Shown in pieces: positions 21,197-30,755 of a stretch of 35,926 bases of DNA. The notes under the pieces are model-generated. The model was not told where the DNA came from, searched no databases, and saw only the letters and a program-made list of their open reading frames with translations. The position numbers and the translations under genes were made by a program. How positions within the stretch are numbered: the stretch's first letter is position 1; every line of letters starts with the position of its first letter. Source of the stretch: Basidiobolus heterosporus B8920 (lineage: Eukaryota > Basidiobolomycota > Basidiobolomycetes > Basidiobolales > Basidiobolaceae); assembly GCA_000697455.1 (NCBI GenBank), contig JNET01031279.1, positions 1 through 35,926 on the forward strand, given 5' to 3'.

Positions 21197-21457
21197 TTAT
21201 CCTTGTCTTTGCTTATGTTTAGGATCACGGTTACAAATGACATAACGACGTCCACGACGGCGTACAATTGAGCAGCCTTCACACATCTTTTTGATGGAAG
21301 AGCGTACCTTCATGCCACGGTAAAATGTAAAAGAGCCATTGGTCACAGAAGGAAGAGAGGTCACTGCCACTGGTCTGACAAGAGTAGGTCTAAGAAAGAC
21401 GGAGGTATTTGGAGCAACGCGGGCAATTCGAGTGAGATTCAATAAACGGCCGAACAT
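21197..21457 (-). CDS. RTC6: Mitochondrial ribosomal protein bL36m
   Basis: Large-subunit mitoribosomal protein, 86 aa. I start at the Met at 21457 ([14 protein letters not shown]) because it begins a classic Arg-rich presequence; the frame opens upstream at 21514. Residues 1-48 are the presequence and 49-86 form the bL36 core [35 protein letters not shown]. The zinc ligands C-x2-C, C and H are all present. Single exon. Ends only eight residues after the last His, as bacterial L36 does. Confidence 0.95.
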   Translation of the reverse strand: MFGRLLNLTRIARVAPNTSVFLRPTLVRPVAVTSLPSVTNGSFTFYRGMKVRSSIKKMCEGCSIVRRRGRRYVICNRDPKHKQRQG

Positions 21458-22680
21458 GTTAGAAAGAAAGTCTAGTAACAATAGTTGTGGAGAGTGAATG
21501 AATTTTGTATCCAATACAGGTCACTCTCACAAAATCTAGTTGCTCACAATTCGACCACACAAGGTTAAACTATAAAATTTTTTCCTACTTTTAGGGCAAT
21601 CTTGGGGAATGGAATTAGGTTGATGAGATTCATTTGCATAATTTATGTTTAAATGCCGGATTAGCCAGCGGCTTTGTGGTTAAATATTAATACGAATATA
21701 ATGAATGTTAAATAATGAATACGAGTATATTTAATGTTAATGACAATGAGATCGGAGTTTACCTAACATCCACGTCAAAGTATGTTGTCTTGGTAACACT
21801 ACGTTGGATTAAGAGAAATCTTTATTTTCCAGTGAGTCATCTTTGCCACCAAGGCTGTTCCTAAGCCCTGCAATTGCGCTTACCACAACTTTTCTGTTAC
21901 AATTCCTTCTCAGAGCGAAAAAAATCACACAATGAGAATTAATAACTTTTGTACCAGACAGTAACTACTTCCAATCAGATGTGTTTGTTATCTAATCACT
22001 CGATGCTAAACAACGAGGTGGACGGGATCAATGGAATCATCGTTATATCAGGAAACCAAGGCAAATAAATCAATGATTATCGAATCATGCGAATATATAT
22101 ATTAATTGGCACTACTCAGACTGCTCACACTGCTCACACTGCTCACATTAATCGCACTATTTACTCTGCCACCACAATATACACAGTAGATAGAATCGAT
22201 CGATAAATGGCTAACCTTCTTACCTTAATTTTCCAGTTGTTGAAAGTATGGTGCGGCTTGATCGGCTAAAACTCCCTAGTTATGAGACTTCCTGATCCGG
22301 AGTCAGCTATTCGCTTCGAAAGTTAATGTAATACAAGCATGAACTAGACCTTCCGTAGGATCACATGCTCAAAGTTTAGAGAGCTGATCAATAGACTGAA
22401 TAGAAGCGTAGTTGATACCATTTTAATGGTAGAAGATTCGCCCCATCACTTGATATTGTGTAAGAATATCATCCGGCTTGATCCTTGTGCTGCCGTATTG
22501 TGCCATGTTCACATCGTATTCCTTGACCTTTGACTGAAACAGAAGCGTACCTTTTGTCACACCCCATCGGATACATATATACACATGTTTGTTCACCCCT
22601 AATGCATGCTAGTTGACTGGAGTATATCTATCGTAGAGTGACTCTCGAAAGGATCGAGAGATAGAATTGAAACTACGCGA
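21458..22680. other. intergenic region, divergent promoters
   Basis: 1223 bp between bL36m (minus) and the RGS gene (plus). Contains a 9-bp tandem repeat (listed separately). No open frame of note. Confidence 0.5.
22111..22146. repeat. 9-bp tandem repeat, 4 copies
   Basis: One degenerate unit ACTACTCAG followed by three perfect ACTGCTCAC units. Confidence 0.95.
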
Positions 22681-24090
22681 ATGGAAATATACGTAGTTGT
22701 CCTTTATGTTCTGGGCGTTTTGTGGATACTGCAGACATGCCTTGCTTGCGCGCTGATCTGGAAGAGGCGAAGATATCCATGTATCCGTTACCGGTCCCCG
22801 CGACTAACCCTTGCCGCTGCTATAGGCATATGTATCATAGTTACTTTGATGATTATTCATGCTAACAGCCATATTAAGATTCCATGTGCATTGGTCGTAT
22901 GGATATCTGGGATTATATATCCCTTGGTACACGTATCGATAATTGGCAGGTGCATCAAATTGTATCTTTTTTATCAAATCAGCGAAGCCAAACTAGAGGA
23001 TGCTTTGACAAAGATGGGCGGTCAACCAAACGTGATGATTAAGAAAGCAAATAAGTTTTCTTTCAACAAACGAAAAAGCCACGAATCTGTAGAATTACGA
23101 AGCTTAACACATACAAATTCAGTGGAAGCTAGTCAATCAATTCAAACTAAATCCGACAATGTTTTGGAAAATAATTGGTTCTACCAACGACGTTACATTG
23201 CAACTCCAAATTACATGACCACTTGGCTGCTGATATTTTTGTTATTCCATGGTGGGATAACCGCCATCGTCCACCTCTTCAGCTCAAAATTGAACCAGAG
23301 CCCGGCTCTTTCAACCGACTGTTATGGAGGAGTAGAGTACATTCCACGTCGAGTGTTTTGCTATATTTATGGTCTAGTGATCATTCCATTTTTTGTATTT
23401 CTCATGCGAAATGCTCATGATGCCTATGGCATTCGACGTGAGCTTGCCAGTGCCACCGCAGTGAATATTGTTGGAGATACCTTACTCTTGATTTTTGTCT
23501 CCTGCGATAAGTTAAGAAACGCGATAGATCCCGATATTTCTGGATTAATCTGGACTCTAATACCGATGATACTTGTTTATAGTTTACTAGTATTAGCTCC
23601 TTTGTTCGAAAGCTACCTAATCGACCTACGCAAGGGCAAACCATTAACTCATCCCATTGTCAAAGGAAAGTCCCTGGTTTTAGACAGAACCAGAGATTCG
23701 TTTGAACTTTTGCTTCAGAAGCCCATCATCTTTTATCAATTCAAAATGTTCGCCGTAGCCGATTTCACAGTTGAAAGTGTGCTGTTCTACGAAGCTTACC
23801 AAAGGATCGCGAATTTATCCAATTCTACCTCGCCAGAGATTCTGCAGGTGCATCTTAAAGATATTTACGAGACCTTCATCGCACCACATTCCAGGCTCCA
23901 AGTAAACCTAACTGATGATACTCTTCGTCAAATCAGACTGTTTGCGAAGAACGCACACTGGGAGGCTGGTATGTATAGTGTAGCTGTGGAGGAAGTCAAA
24001 GAACTTATGTTTCGAAATACCTATCCAAGGTTTTTGGTAAGGTATCGTCGTGGTGATTCTCATTGGGATGATCTCATAGAAGGGGCGTAG
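22681..24090 (+). CDS. Seven-transmembrane RGS-domain protein
   Basis: 469-aa single-exon membrane protein. Seven hydrophobic segments: residues ~4-26, ~42-60, ~73-98, ~178-200, ~228-246, ~260-278 and ~288-312. The loop between TM3 and TM4 is long (about 75 residues) and basic/Ser-rich. C-terminal residues ~345-460 are an RGS domain: FKMFAVADFTVESVLFYEAY, then IYETFIAPHSRLQVNL and FLVRYRRGD. Such 7TM-RGS proteins accelerate GTP hydrolysis on G-alpha subunits and may sense an extracellular ligand, by analogy with plant AtRGS1 and fungal RgsC-like proteins. No intron in an otherwise intron-rich window. Which G-alpha it regulates is unknown. Confidence 0.88.
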   Translation: MEIYVVVLYVLGVLWILQTCLACALIWKRRRYPCIRYRSPRLTLAAAIGICIIVTLMIIHANSHIKIPCALVVWISGIIYPLVHVSIIGRCIKLYLFYQISEAKLEDALTKMGGQPNVMIKKANKFSFNKRKSHESVELRSLTHTNSVEASQSIQTKSDNVLENNWFYQRRYIATPNYMTTWLLIFLLFHGGITAIVHLFSSKLNQSPALSTDCYGGVEYIPRRVFCYIYGLVIIPFFVFLMRNAHDAYGIRRELASATAVNIVGDTLLLIFVSCDKLRNAIDPDISGLIWTLIPMILVYSLLVLAPLFESYLIDLRKGKPLTHPIVKGKSLVLDRTRDSFELLLQKPIIFYQFKMFAVADFTVESVLFYEAYQRIANLSNSTSPEILQVHLKDIYETFIAPHSRLQVNLTDDTLRQIRLFAKNAHWEAGMYSVAVEEVKELMFRNTYPRFLVRYRRGDSHWDDLIEGA

Positions 24091-24635
24091 AGGATCGCTC
24101 TAGTGTTTATAGCATTAATTAGAACATTAATTGTGTGGTTACTCTGACTGTAAAAATTGCCTATCAATACCCACTTTCTCATTTCCATCCTTTTGTTCTT
24201 TGTATGTGCCAAGGATCGATATGCACTAATTGTCATTCGGTTTTGTCATTCGGAGAATTGTTATCTTGCTACCAATAAATGAGGATTGATTATATATACA
24301 CTGAGCCTTGATGTAATCATATTCAGGGAATCTGGGGAGAGCTCTGTGTGTGGCCTTGGTACTTATTTACGTAGCCACATATGTGTGCTTGGTGCATAAA
24401 GGCTTGCCTTGGTAAGTATAGGGGGTGAGCCTTTCTTAAATATGTTTGCTTGGACTCTTGAAAGCTCATTCATTCTATTTCCCATTTCGACATCGAGACC
24501 CTCATTTCCGAATCTCTTTCAAATTGTATTTAGATAGAAGTGCATCTAAACAGAAAACCCTTATAATATTTTGTGGACAGGAGCCAAATTACTTGAAAGC
24601 TCATTCGAACAGTATTCGTTGTTTCTCTATATATT
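24091..24635. other. intergenic region
   Basis: 545 bp between two plus-strand genes. Contains AATAAA at about 24274 (likely end of RGS transcripts) and the CBM9-like gene promoter. A short plus-strand open frame (24446-24661) overlaps that gene's start and has no homology signal. Confidence 0.5.
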
Positions 24636-26008
24636 ATGCGTATGGCTGGGTTAAGATATAATTTTTGGGCTGCTCTTGGGGTTCTGAGCTTGTTTACGAA
24701 TGCTCAGCATACAAACTTCGACCACCATAGTGAAAACGATCGCTGCTCAGTTACCGAAGTGAAACACTACCCTGCTCCGAAAACTTTCCGAGCACCGGTG
24801 ATTGATGGAAAGTTGGACGACAAAGTGTGGGAAAACGCGGCATACACATCAGACTTTGGGAATATTCAAGGATCCCATGGGCCAATACCCCCTATCAGCC
24901 TATTGACGCGAACTAAGGTAATTGTTCAGTTACGGATATGTGACAACGAAACAAAATACTAATAGTGCCTCACAGGTGGCCTGGGATGATCGATTTATTT
25001 ACATCGGTGCAATGATGTTTGACCCGTTTATTGCTGCAAACACCACCAGACTAGACTCCTGGTCCAAAGGTGAGGCTGGGAAACCCTCAAGGTTGATGTC
25101 ATTGTGAATTAATTGCTTTGCTACCGTTAGATTTCATAGACAACACGTTCGAAGTTTATTTGGATGTAGATCGATCCAACCACCATTACAAGCGTATTCA
25201 AGTCAATCCACTGGGAATTTATCGTGCCGTTGAGTTCACCAAGCCGCCTTCTGACGGTGGTGTTGAGAGAGTGTGGGAGTTGGGCTCCGGTTTTAAGGTT
25301 CGCACGTTTGCTTCTCACGAAGTTCACATTGTCCACTCCATAGAAGAGATCTATTCTGGACGGCCGAATCTGAATAGCTACTGGTCGGTCGAAATGGCTA
25401 TTCCGATTCACCACTTGAAAAATATCATTAAGCGAGGACCAGGCGAAGAAGATGGTTATTCAAACTTCAATTTTATGAGGTAATGGCACATGGTATGATT
25501 CGCCTTCTGGGAATCCCAATTAATAGTGATTTTTAGATCTGGCTGGCCACCAAAATCCGTTGAAGGTGGAGACGATGAAAGCCCTAGACGTCGAAAGAGA
25601 GCACACAACTTGAGCCACAGTCTCAACCACCACATTACTCACTTGCAGAGATACCATTACACCTGGTCACCTCAGTACAGCAATGATATCCATAATCCTG
25701 AATGGTGGGGCACGGTTTACTTCTCAAATCAAACTAAGGATGCCTGCTTTAAACCAGATGCTTCATACAGCACCAGCTTTGTTTTAATGCAGATTTACTG
25801 GGCTCAAAGGAATTACTACCAAACCAACGGCAGATATTCAGCTGATCTGTCCGCACTCCATACAGATAGCCCTATGTGGAATATATGCACACCTTCTCCA
25901 AAAATTCAACTCACAAATCATAGTCAGGGCTTCCAAGCTACTATTCCTCTGGGGGAATTATATGGTCATGTACGACAGGATCGCTATCTCTGGTATTCCA
26001 GATACTGA
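24636..26008 (+). CDS. Secreted CBM9-like domain protein
   Basis: 398-aa secreted protein; four exons, 24636-24917, 24976-25069, 25131-25479 and 25537-26008. Signal peptide at residues 1-24 (cleaved near FTNAQ). The core follows the carbohydrate-binding family 9-like fold: PVIDGKLDDKVWENA, then TRTKVAWDDRFIYIGAMMFD, DNTFEVYLDVDRSNHHYKRI, NPLGIYRAVEFTKP and WSVEMAIPIHHL. A basic RRRKR (about residue 258) and a His-rich stretch (LSHSLNHHITHLQRYHY) interrupt the domain, a possible processing site. No catalytic domain is attached. Bacterial proteins of this kind bind cell-surface or plant glycans; its fungal role is unknown. Alternative start at Met 3 (24642). Confidence 0.82.
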
Positions 26009-26658
26009 ACTCCTGATACTGATTCGCCCGAATTTTTTATTTACAATACTCTGTGATTTTATCATTAAACGATTGTATATCGCATATAGTTCTATTGAAT
26101 GTCACTTCTCAATGGAGTAGAGACAAGTAGTCAACTCACCAAGTAGTGGTGGGGCTAGCAGTGGTGGAATGCTTTCAGTGGTTTCGCATCGCAATTGAGA
26201 CGACCTGCGAATAAATAACATGTTTGACATCCGTTTTGCAAGAATTTGTACTAATTTGTGCTAATGATTGTGTTATCCTTAATCTAACAGAAGTTGTCTT
26301 TGACCTTTCACGATATCGTCTCGAACATTAACCGGGTCAAACTACGTTCATCCGTGTTCCTGGATCATTAGGAGGCAATTAAAGTAGGCTATTGTAAAGG
26401 TAGTTAAAGTAGGCTATTGTAGAGACGGTTCTGGAATATTTTTAGAAATATCTGGCATTTCCTTTCTTGTAACATTCAAGCACAATGACGGAGACTTTTG
26501 AGTAATCTCCCTTATCCTCGTAACATCATTTTCCTAACCTCGATCACTAGTGACAAAAGCATCTCTCATCACAAGAATCACATCCAACCTCAATTTAAAC
26601 ATATATATCCAAATCTGTTTACTGCGGGAATTCTCTTGTTTTTGAAACCAAGTTAATT
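26009..26658. other. intergenic region
   Basis: 650 bp between two plus-strand genes. Carries an 18-bp duplicated element (separate entry). ATATATATCC near 26600, 55-60 bp before the next start, may be its TATA region. Confidence 0.5.
26380..26422. repeat. 18-bp direct repeat, period 25
   Basis: TTAAAGTAGGCTATTGTA occurs at 26380-26397 and again at 26405-26422 with no mismatch. Confidence 0.95.
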
Positions 26659-27351
26659 ATGAAAATACATCATTCTAGTTATACTCGTATGACGGCGAAG
26701 AAAGTCCAATCTGTCCTCCCCTCTCGATCTCTTAAAAGAAGCCACTACATCAAGCATCCTTCCACTTCTGCAAATTATCATCTGTGCTTCTTCCACTTTC
26801 CTCTTTTGAACATGAGAAATCGTCGACGCAACCTATCCTCTCCAAGATACGCTCCTTTTTTATCTTCAACACAGTTGGGATTTCTTGCATCATCACAAAA
26901 TCGTTCTAATAGTAGGGCACCAAGACCGTCCTCAAACCCCATCTATCACCCAAATCACTCCTACCATACCACCCCACCAGATGCAACGACGCACAGTGAC
27001 TCTTCACAAAACGGACAGAGCGGTTCTCAGGAGGCTGGCCCTGCTGATGCAGAGACATCGCCTGTCCCTGTGGAGGTTTGTAGGTTACGTATTGATAACA
27101 CATACTTGCTGGAGCAAAACCGCGCCCTATCACAAGAATTAGCCCAAGCAAAACTTACTGCTCATGCATTACGGCAAATCATTATCAAGAAAGATAACGA
27201 AGTAACGAAGTTAAGACAGGACAACCGACGGTTAATCCTGAAGCAAACATCCTTTGGAAACGAATTAACGAGTGAGTTAACGTTAACTAGGTCCACACAA
27301 CCACAGTCAAAGTTCTTTAAAGAGGAAAATATAACCTCCAAAGAGATATAA
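26659..27351 (+). CDS. Coiled-coil hypothetical protein
   Basis: 230-aa open frame without introns, not recognised. Residues 1-51 are basic and include an aromatic stretch; residues 53-135 are Ser/Pro/Asn-rich and likely disordered. Residues ~138-195 form a strong coiled coil (LRIDNTYLLEQNRAL, LAQAKL, KDNEVTKLRQDNRRLIL). A basic MRNRRRN at residue 52 (start 26812) is a plausible alternative start that would leave 179 aa. A coiled coil with an N- and R-rich register slightly recalls shugoshin or zipper proteins, but no diagnostic motif is present. The coiled coil argues for a real gene. Confidence 0.55.
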   Translation: MKIHHSSYTRMTAKKVQSVLPSRSLKRSHYIKHPSTSANYHLCFFHFPLLNMRNRRRNLSSPRYAPFLSSTQLGFLASSQNRSNSRAPRPSSNPIYHPNHSYHTTPPDATTHSDSSQNGQSGSQEAGPADAETSPVPVEVCRLRIDNTYLLEQNRALSQELAQAKLTAHALRQIIIKKDNEVTKLRQDNRRLILKQTSFGNELTSELTLTRSTQPQSKFFKEENITSKEI

Positions 27352-28862
27352 TTCAGTGCTACCTAGAACCTCACCCCCCCAGAATAATCCTGTTGTGTAC
27401 AACCAGTACCAAGATCCGGTCAGAATCTTATCATAATGTACAATAAATCCCAGCATCGAAATTCAGTTCATCGTGCTTTCTCCATATGATGCCTAATGGA
27501 TTATCTTGATTAGACAAGGTGGAAATTCATTAAACGTAAAATGTCTTGGTTGCTTCACCCTTTAACACGACTACATACCTCCTTGCTATTGATTGGAATC
27601 CGGGACTGGAAATATTTGTTTATTCTCGTATTTGAGCTGTCTTATTAACCAAAAGCCACACACAAGAGAGTGGTAGGGCATAGGGGGTCATCTAAGCAGA
27701 AATCGGGTTCCATCGGTGCAGCCTCCCAGATAGAGTGCTATCGATGGCTACTTGACATCCACCAGATTTCTATGCTAAGCGATTTATTTCTAAACATACT
27801 CTCAACTAGTCAGGATATAGGGGAAAACGCGATCAGACATGCCCCTAGTGTTGTATCTCTTAATTATGAGCAAATGTAGAAGCAATGGTATGCTATTTGT
27901 GCTTTAGCGTAGTGCTTAGTTGTATCAGGTATTTATAGTTCCTAAGCATGGATTCATTGTAAGATCACGTGCAAGATGAACAGGAGTCTAGGCAGCACTA
28001 TTCCAAAACCTCTGCTTCCACCACGTGAGATGGTTAGAGCCAGTGTTACATAATATAGTGTGTGAGGTGATCAGAGATATTGTGAGACTAGGTTCTGAAG
28101 CCTTGATTTCTCTAATTCTGTGTTATGCGTGAGCTGATGATGTATTTGGTGCCTGTAGTGGGATAATTCTTGGAAATGTGCAGCCAGAGTTGGGTGATTT
28201 TTCATCGGCTCTTGCATATGCTAAATGGTAGTGCAAACTCGCGCAAAAGCTAGGTGGATGTTTCGTGAATTGTCAAGGCCGCTCAAGATGGTGATAAAAC
28301 AAGGAGCTCGGATTACCCCTTACCTACTCCAGAACCTGGAAATTAAATATAATTCATAACCAATGAAAAGAGCAGTGTTTCAAACAGGTGTTGATTAAGA
28401 TAAACTGTGCCGGTGTTTTCTCTCTACATGTATGGACTAAGCGTATCATTTTCAGGAGCAGTGAGATAATGCAACATGATGGCGGGAGTCACACCAAACA
28501 TGAGCAGTATTCTCACAGGCATCAGCTACAGACATCAGCTACAGGCTCTCTACACATCGAACCGTTTCTCTAAAACTGCTGCTTTACCAAGTGATCAGCA
28601 TCAGTTCTATTGGCTTTTATCTAACACTATTTTCACAAGTTGTTTAACACCCTAACCCTAAGTGTTTCATTCTATCATCCCTATTTTCCTCATGGCATAT
28701 ACGTATAGTTACCTAGGCTTTAACCCTTCATATTTAAAGATTCTATCCTGTCTTGTCTTCCGTACCTTCCTAATCTCCTCCTCTACCTTGCCATCCTCCC
28801 GAAAGACTCGTCTTGTCTATATATTAGTACTTTAGATTAAATTTACATAGAATTTAGTAAGC
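27352..28862. other. long intergenic region
   Basis: 1511 bp, the longest gene-free stretch here. Short open frames (27670-27879, 28388-28573) show no homology signal or intron structure. A short imperfect duplication CATCAGCTACAG lies at about 28519-28545. TATATATTA at 28818-28826, about 40 bp before the F-box start, is a likely TATA element. Confidence 0.5.
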
Positions 28863-30404
28863 ATGAAGCTGGTACTTCCATTGGATTGTCTTCCTGCGAT
28901 ATTTCGTTGGTTAGATGATGATTTTGCTACTCTGTATAGCGTATGCCTTGTATCGCGACAATGGTCTTTATTAGGCGTTTCCAGTTTGTACAAAGATCCA
29001 TGGAATCTAATCGCCCATGATACGAATTGTAACCAAGAGTCCAAACTTCGGATTGCTATGCTACTGCGCACCCACCTAAGTTGCACAGATCCTAATGGAT
29101 TTGGAACTGACGAGAAGCTTCGTATTTCGAAGATCGACGCAATATGTGTCCCTCCAGTGGACTACCTTACTAAAATAGTGATGTTTCTTCAACGCCTCAT
29201 CACCCAAATCGGTACCGTATCGGATGAAAATGATGCGAATCTAAACGGTATAATGACAATATCCAAGCCTACACTCTATACTCATTATAAGCCGCTGTAC
29301 CCTTATCTAAGTTTGGCCAGGACTGTGAATTTAGTAAGATTACAAGAATCTTTACGTGTTGTCAACGCAACTTCGAAGCCTGCTTGGTGTAATGACTACA
29401 CACTGGAAGAGGCGTTGATTGATCAGAAAATCACTCGAAAGCTATGGTCACTCTTTAAAGGTGGAAATTTTGATACCATTAGGAAACTAGTCTGGAGAGG
29501 AATGGTACCACTAGGAGACATATTCCATGATGTCGACTTGACGGAACTTCAGGAGTTAGAGTTACACTGGAAATATGATCCTACCTGCTCTCCATGTACA
29601 CAGGACATTCATCTTAAAACCATCTGTCAATCCCCACATAGTTTTCACAAAATCAGTCTTCATCTTGACCCATGGGTAGCCAAAATAGAAGATAGCGACA
29701 TCGCTGCTCTCATTGCCGCCCAAGAGCCAGGATATCTAAAATCATTACGTATTGAAGGTGCGCACAAACCACTAATAGAGACCATAGACACGCTGCTTGT
29801 TCACCACCAACATAGTCTTCGGGAACTTCATATCGTGGACTATATCCCAAGTAAAAGTGGGTTTGAGAAGATTGGGCAATTCAGTCACCTCAGGTGTTTG
29901 AAGTTCTACGACTGCTTTAATTTGAGTGACAAGGAGTTTTTGACCATCTTCCAAGCTTGCAAGAATCTTCAAGAATTACAACTTTGTAAGCTACCATATG
30001 TGAGTTGTGTAGCAGTGCGCAAAATTATTGAGACATCTGGATTAAGCCTACGCAAACTTGTCATCAGTCAAGTGGGAACCGAGGCAATCGATGTTGAGAC
30101 TGTCCAAAGTATGACTCGATACTCCAACAACTTACGGTATCTAGACATCCAGAAGATGATCTTCCCTGCTGCCGAAATGTGTGAGTTCATAAGGTCTGCG
30201 TTACAATTAGAGCATGTTGCTCTAGGAGAACCCATTGCAAATACCCCATTGTGTGGTGACTTTATTGTTCATACAGTTATAAGAAGTTGTCGGAGATTAA
30301 AATACTTGCATATCTCTGATTTGGTCATCACTGAAAAGTCATTGAAAGATCTGAATGAAAACTCCAGATTGAAGTATGTTGCTTTTCCTCTATTAGTTAG
30401 CTAA
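28863..30404 (+). CDS. F-box / leucine-rich-repeat protein
   Basis: 513-aa single-exon protein. Residues ~4-48 are an F-box (LPLDCLPAIFRWLDD, SVCLVSRQWSLLGVSSLYKDPW), the Skp1-binding part of SCF ubiquitin ligases. The rest is made of degenerate leucine-rich repeats, clearest after residue ~310 (LRELHIVDYIP, LRCLKFYDCFNLS, LQELQLCKLPYVS, LRYLDIQKM, LKYLHISDLVI). It would act as the substrate receptor of an SCF ligase. Early-diverging fungi often carry large, fast-evolving families of this type; the substrate cannot be inferred. Confidence 0.88.
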   Translation: MKLVLPLDCLPAIFRWLDDDFATLYSVCLVSRQWSLLGVSSLYKDPWNLIAHDTNCNQESKLRIAMLLRTHLSCTDPNGFGTDEKLRISKIDAICVPPVDYLTKIVMFLQRLITQIGTVSDENDANLNGIMTISKPTLYTHYKPLYPYLSLARTVNLVRLQESLRVVNATSKPAWCNDYTLEEALIDQKITRKLWSLFKGGNFDTIRKLVWRGMVPLGDIFHDVDLTELQELELHWKYDPTCSPCTQDIHLKTICQSPHSFHKISLHLDPWVAKIEDSDIAALIAAQEPGYLKSLRIEGAHKPLIETIDTLLVHHQHSLRELHIVDYIPSKSGFEKIGQFSHLRCLKFYDCFNLSDKEFLTIFQACKNLQELQLCKLPYVSCVAVRKIIETSGLSLRKLVISQVGTEAIDVETVQSMTRYSNNLRYLDIQKMIFPAAEMCEFIRSALQLEHVALGEPIANTPLCGDFIVHTVIRSCRRLKYLHISDLVITEKSLKDLNENSRLKYVAFPLLVS

Positions 30405-30755
30405 ATCATTCCCATCTATTTTCTCCAATCTCAATAAAATCTTGGCTACCGCACTGACTAGACTTAGAGGGTTGATACATGGTATTGTACTGGTTATGAC
30501 GGTTGGGCTCGCTGGTGGCTTGGCTATTACCTCAATAGCACGAATACCGAAATTTTCCGACCGATGTGTTTATCCAGTGGATCCATTTGTACGTGCGATA
30601 ATACATGCTATAATACGTGCCATAACACGTGCTATAATGGATAATACCTTGATATCTACACTTTTCTTTAAATAGACAGCATTTCGTTTCTTGGACCATC
30701 ATCAGTTCTGTACCATAGAATATAGAGTACTTTGTATCATTCCTCATGCTACAAG
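30405..30755. other. intergenic region with 12-bp repeat
   Basis: 351 bp between the F-box and IQGAP-like genes. An open frame from 30442 uses a TTG start and runs through the tandem repeat; not considered a gene. Confidence 0.55.
30591..30638. repeat. 12-bp tandem repeat, 4 copies
   Basis: ACGTGCGATAAT, ACATGCTATAAT, ACGTGCCATAAC, ACGTGCTATAAT. The last junction creates a CACGTG palindrome. Lies about 120-165 bp upstream of the IQGAP-like start. Confidence 0.9.

Noticed and set aside
27670-27879. 69-aa plus-strand open frame in the long intergenic region
   Set aside because: No domain, no repeat partner, ordinary length for random open frames at this base composition.
28645-28662. Telomere-like CCCTAACCCTAA
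   Set aside because: Only two copies, no flanking degenerate units; chance occurrence is likely.
30442-30675. 77-aa open frame with hydrophobic segment
   Set aside because: Starts with TTG and its second half is the translated 12-bp repeat.
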